Assembly (NCBI GenBank): GCA_018648945.1
Contig: JABGQJ010000180.1
Span: 1-12,110, forward strand
DNA from: Victivallales bacterium
GTDB lineage: Bacteria; Verrucomicrobiota; Lentisphaeria; Oligosphaerales; Lenti-02
Reading direction: 5' to 3'
Length of the DNA stretch: 12,110 bases
This document shows, one piece after another, positions 9,412-12,110 of this stretch. The translations under genes were made by a program, and so were the position numbers. The stretch's first letter is position 1, and each line of letters begins with the position of its first letter. The notes under the pieces are model-generated. The model did no database searches. It was not told the DNA's origin and was given only the letters and a program-made list of their open reading frames with translations.

Positions 9412-10257
9412 ATGAAACTATCGGTCATGCTGTTCCCGTATCACAGTGGTCTGGTCAATGGCGAATGGACGGGTGCCGAGCTGGTCGATGCCTTCAAGGG
9501 GGCTGGCATCACTGGTCTTGAGCCGATGCATAGCCGGGTCCAGGGCGATCCGGCGAAGTGGGCGGAGCTCGATGCGGCAGCGAGGGCGGCGGGCATGGTC
9601 TACACCTGCTACGACATCGGCGTCAATCTCATTGGCGAGAGCCAAGAGGATCGCGACCAGGCAGTACAGACCTCCTTGGAAGGCATCGAGTTTGCTCGCG
9701 ATACGCTGGGCTGCCCGTTTGTGCTTCTGGCTGGCACCAAGCCCTCTGCGGGGATGAGCCAGGCGGAGGGGCGGCAGGTCTACTCGCAGATGCTGGCCCG
9801 GGTCATCGACGAAGCCGGCGACAGCGGCGTGACCGTCACGGTCGAGGATTTCGGCGTCTATCCTCTCTTCACCGCCGCTGGCGGGCACTGCTTGGCCGTG
9901 GTCAAGGGCGTGAATCGGGAGCAGATGCGGTTCACCTTCGACAACGGCAATTTCCTGCTTGGTGGCGACCAGCCCATGGCGGTTTTCGATGCCCTGTATC
10001 CCTACACCTCGCACGTGCACATCAAGGACTTCGCGCTCCGCGAGCCGGATGGCAAGCCTTCCCTGAGCGCTCCCGATGGCACGCCTTACAAGGGCTGCAT
10101 GATCGGCGACGGTGCGGGCCAGGTGCGCGAATGCGTGACCAAGCTGAAGCAGGTGGGCTACGACGGCTGGGTCTCCATCGAGGTCGGTGGCGGCGACGTG
10201 GTGGCGCAGGCGGTGGAGGGCGCGCAGGTGATCATCGAGGCATGGGAACAGGCATGA
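9412..10257 (+). CDS. Sugar phosphate isomerase/epimerase (xylose isomerase-like TIM barrel)
   Basis: A 281-residue member of the xylose-isomerase-like barrel superfamily, distinct from the gene at 2579. Candidate metal or catalytic residues are E145 (VEDFG), D177 and N180 (TFDNGNF), H203 (HVHIKD), the IGDGAG loop (231-236) that usually precedes the last strands, and E257 (SIEVGG). Members interconvert keto-sugars, inososes or similar substrates in the cytoplasm. The start is supported by AGGA at 9401-9404, 7 nt before the ATG. The stop overlaps the next gene's ATG in an ATGA arrangement, so the two are translationally coupled. The neighbouring esterase suggests a role in plant-type glycan sugars; the exact substrate is open. 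Confidence 0.87.
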   Translation: MKLSVMLFPYHSGLVNGEWTGAELVDAFKGAGITGLEPMHSRVQGDPAKWAELDAAARAAGMVYTCYDIGVNLIGESQEDRDQAVQTSLEGIEFARDTLGCPFVLLAGTKPSAGMSQAEGRQVYSQMLARVIDEAGDSGVTVTVEDFGVYPLFTAAGGHCLAVVKGVNREQMRFTFDNGNFLLGGDQPMAVFDALYPYTSHVHIKDFALREPDGKPSLSAPDGTPYKGCMIGDGAGQVRECVTKLKQVGYDGWVSIEVGGGDVVAQAVEGAQVIIEAWEQA

Positions 10258-11186
10258 TGCAGATCCGTCCCTTCGATCTTGTACGCGACGGCGAGGCAGC
10301 ATTTGCCCTCTGGACCGAGGCCCTGGGCGACACCTACCCACTGGATCAGGAGACCTTCCTGGCCCACGCTCTGGCCTGCCTGATGGGGCGCCCGACCGGC
10401 GCATTCCTTGCAGTCGAGAGCGAACAGGCCATAGGCTTCGCTCTGACCGAACGCTCGGGTGAATCTGGCTATCTCCAGGCACTGGTGGTCTCCCCGACAC
10501 GCCAACGGCAGGGCGTGGGCGCGAAGCTCCTCAACCAATGCGAAGGGCAACTGCGAAGCGAAGGCTGCGAGAAGCTCTGTCTGGGGCGGGGCAGTTCCCG
10601 GCTGTGGACCGCACTGCCGGACGATCTGCCCCAAGCCCGAGCCTTCTTCGACGCCCACGGATTCCTGCCCCAGAGCGAGGTCGTTGATCTGGTCATCGAC
10701 CTGCGGGAACCGTTGGCTGTGTCTTACCGCGACCGTCTGACCGCAGCGGGGGCCGAGGTCGTCTCCTGTAGGCGCGAGATGCTGCCTGACGTTCTCGCTT
10801 TCGAGGAACGGGAGTTCAGCGGCTGGGTGTCCGGGATTCTGCGCCTTGCCGCCAAGGGCGAGGAGGAGTCTGTGCTGGTGGTGCGCGTGGGTGAGGAGAT
10901 CATCGGCACCATCCAGACCTTCTCGCCGGATTCGCGCACGGCCGGTCCCAATCTGGTCTGGCGCGCGGCGTTCGACGGCGTGCTCGGCGGCTACGGTGCC
11001 GTGGGCATCGCCGAGAGCTGGCGGGGCAAGGGCTTGGGCATCGCCATGTGCGAAGCGGCGGGCGACAGCCTGCGCAAAGCCGGCGCCGAGTTCTGCCACA
11101 TCGACTGGACCACCATTGCGGACTTCTATGCCCGGGTCGGCTCGCAAGTCTGGCGACGGTTCACCATGATGAGCAAGGAACTGTAG
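10254..11186 (+). CDS. Tandem-GNAT acetyltransferase
   Basis: A 310-residue protein with two GNAT folds in a row. The first covers about residues 1-150, with LQALVVSPTRQRQGVG at 74-89 as its acetyl-CoA motif A. The second covers about 160-310, with AVGIAESWRGKGLG at 249-262. Both motifs keep the Q/R-x-x-G-x-G pattern, so both halves may bind acetyl-CoA, which is less common than one degenerate half. The start overlaps the isomerase stop by 4 nt (ATGA); ATG 10257 is an alternative. The frame stays open far upstream inside the isomerase gene, but that part is only a shadow. The substrate is unknown; acetylation of an amino sugar or small molecule would fit the context but is inference. Confidence 0.82.
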   Translation: MMQIRPFDLVRDGEAAFALWTEALGDTYPLDQETFLAHALACLMGRPTGAFLAVESEQAIGFALTERSGESGYLQALVVSPTRQRQGVGAKLLNQCEGQLRSEGCEKLCLGRGSSRLWTALPDDLPQARAFFDAHGFLPQSEVVDLVIDLREPLAVSYRDRLTAAGAEVVSCRREMLPDVLAFEEREFSGWVSGILRLAAKGEEESVLVVRVGEEIIGTIQTFSPDSRTAGPNLVWRAAFDGVLGGYGAVGIAESWRGKGLGIAMCEAAGDSLRKAGAEFCHIDWTTIADFYARVGSQVWRRFTMMSKEL

Positions 11187-11190
11187 CCTG

Positions 11191-12110
11191 ATGTACGCCC
11201 GGGGTGCCAACACCCGCCGACTTCTGGCAACCGCTGTCACGATCTGGAGCTGCACCATGTCCACCGCCTTTGTTGCCAACTACGACGAGGCCAAGATCCC
11301 CGACTACACACTGCCCGACCCCCTCGTGTGTGCAGACGGCACACGAGTAGAGGCCGCGGCCACGTGGGAGGCCAAACGCCGCCCCGAGATCCTGGAGCTG
11401 TTCCGCGAGCACGTCTATGGCCGCATGCCGGGCAGGCCGGAGGGGATGCATTGGCGGGTGCTCGACGATGCGCCAGCCTTGGCGGGCCGCGCCCGCCGCC
11501 GCCAGGTGCGCGTGTTTCTCACCGCCGCCGACGCCGAGCCGTACTTCGACTTGCTGCTGTACATTCCTGCCGACAGGCCCGGTCCCGTGCCCGCCTTCCT
11601 CGGCCTGAACTTCCGAGGCAACCACTCGATCCACCCGGACCCGGCCATCTTGCTGAATGAGCACTGGATCAAGAACGACAAGGCCTGCCATGTGACCGGC
11701 AACCGGGCTTGCGAGAAGTCGCGCGGCACGCGGGGAACGCGCTGGGCGGTGGACCGCATCCTGGCGCGTGGCTATGCCCTTGCAACCGTCTACTACGGCG
11801 ACATCGATCCCGACTACCACGACGAGTTCAAGAACGGCGTTCATCCCCTGTTCCTGAAGATGGGTGTCGCGCGCGAGTCGCTCAGCTCCATCTCCGCCTG
11901 GTCCTGGGGTCTCAGCCGGGCGCTTGACTACTTGGAGAAGGACACCGCCATCGACGGCTTGCGGGTGGCCGTGATGGGCCACTCCCGCCTGGGCAAGACC
12001 GCGCTCTGGGCCGGGGCCAACGACCCGCGCTTCTCCCTGGTCGTCAGCAACGATTCCGGTTGCGGCGGCGCGGCTCTATCTCGGCGGGCCGTGGGCGAGA
12101 CGGTCTGGCG
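11191..12110 (+). CDS. CE15-like glucuronoyl esterase, 3' partial
   Basis: The frame is open to the window end (306 codons seen). The protein is an alpha/beta hydrolase resembling bacterial CE15 glucuronoyl esterases, which cut ester links between lignin and glucuronate on xylan. The nucleophile elbow is GHSRLGKTALW with S265 (counted from ATG 11191). The adjacent NDSGCGGAALSRR stretch (287-299) corresponds to the region that holds the acid Glu in fungal CE15; here an Asp is present. The catalytic His lies beyond the window. From ATG 11191 the N-terminus reads as a weak signal peptide: Arg9-Arg10, then hydrophobic 11-28, with possible cleavage near STA (24-26). ATG 11257 with GGAG at 11246-11249 would remove it. 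The gene starts 4 nt after the upstream stop. Confidence 0.82.
   Translation, partial: MYARGANTRRLLATAVTIWSCTMSTAFVANYDEAKIPDYTLPDPLVCADGTRVEAAATWEAKRRPEILELFREHVYGRMPGRPEGMHWRVLDDAPALAGRARRRQVRVFLTAADAEPYFDLLLYIPADRPGPVPAFLGLNFRGNHSIHPDPAILLNEHWIKNDKACHVTGNRACEKSRGTRGTRWAVDRILARGYALATVYYGDIDPDYHDEFKNGVHPLFLKMGVARESLSSISAWSWGLSRALDYLEKDTAIDGLRVAVMGHSRLGKTALWAGANDPRFSLVVSNDSGCGGAALSRRAVGETVW

Noticed and set aside
10158..11279. 373-codon minus-strand open frame opposite the tandem GNAT
   Set aside because: Antisense to a gene with two clear acetyl-CoA motifs; no recognisable protein family.

Overview
The window is GC-rich, tightly packed bacterial DNA. It looks like a fragment of an uncultured heterotroph's genome carrying a carbohydrate-utilisation region. 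The gene content (enolase-superfamily sugar-acid enzyme, orphan beta-propeller proteins, several xylose-isomerase-like sugar isomerases, LacZ-type GH2 enzyme, CE15-type esterase) resembles Planctomycetota, Lentisphaerota, Verrucomicrobiota, Armatimonadota and similar polysaccharide degraders. An intergenic stretch whose chance translation contains a 'RRDARAT'-like peptide points the same way, because I recall that peptide from mis-called ORFs over dispersed repeats in PVC-type genomes. The phylum is inference.

Left part (1-7804, all plus strand): a probable catabolic operon. In order it holds the C-terminal barrel of an enolase-superfamily enzyme (cut by the window edge), a small two-helix membrane protein, a five-bladed-propeller protein related to GH32/GH43-type glycosidases, a TIM-barrel sugar isomerase/epimerase, a full-length LacZ-type beta-galactosidase, and an Eis-like GNAT acetyltransferase. 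Most spacings are short (3-40 nt); the largest gap, about 124 nt, lies before the beta-galactosidase.

Middle part (7808-9411): two minus-strand genes that do not belong to the sugar theme. One is a dihydrouridine-synthase/dihydroorotate-dehydrogenase-like TIM barrel, convergent with the acetyltransferase and only 3 nt from it. The other is rpmA (ribosomal protein L27), which stands alone here, without the usual rplU upstream or obgE downstream. rpmA has its own sigma70-like promoter, a leader with a 9-bp inverted repeat whose 3' arm overlaps the Shine-Dalgarno, and a strong intrinsic terminator. A gene-free stretch of about 440 nt follows, filled with short repeats and hairpins.

Right part (9412-12110, plus strand): a second sugar-related unit. 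A second xylose-isomerase-like TIM barrel overlaps by 4 nt (ATGA) with a tandem GNAT acetyltransferase. A CE15-like glucuronoyl esterase with a possible signal peptide follows and is cut by the window end. Together the two sugar units would fit release of sugars or uronates from hemicellulose-like glycans (CE15, propeller protein), hydrolysis of beta-galactosides (GH2), and isomerisation or dehydration of the products (TIM barrels, enolase-superfamily enzyme). No transporter or regulator gene is visible in this window. I did not find a clearly novel system; the rpmA leader and the repeat-rich intergenic region are the least ordinary parts.
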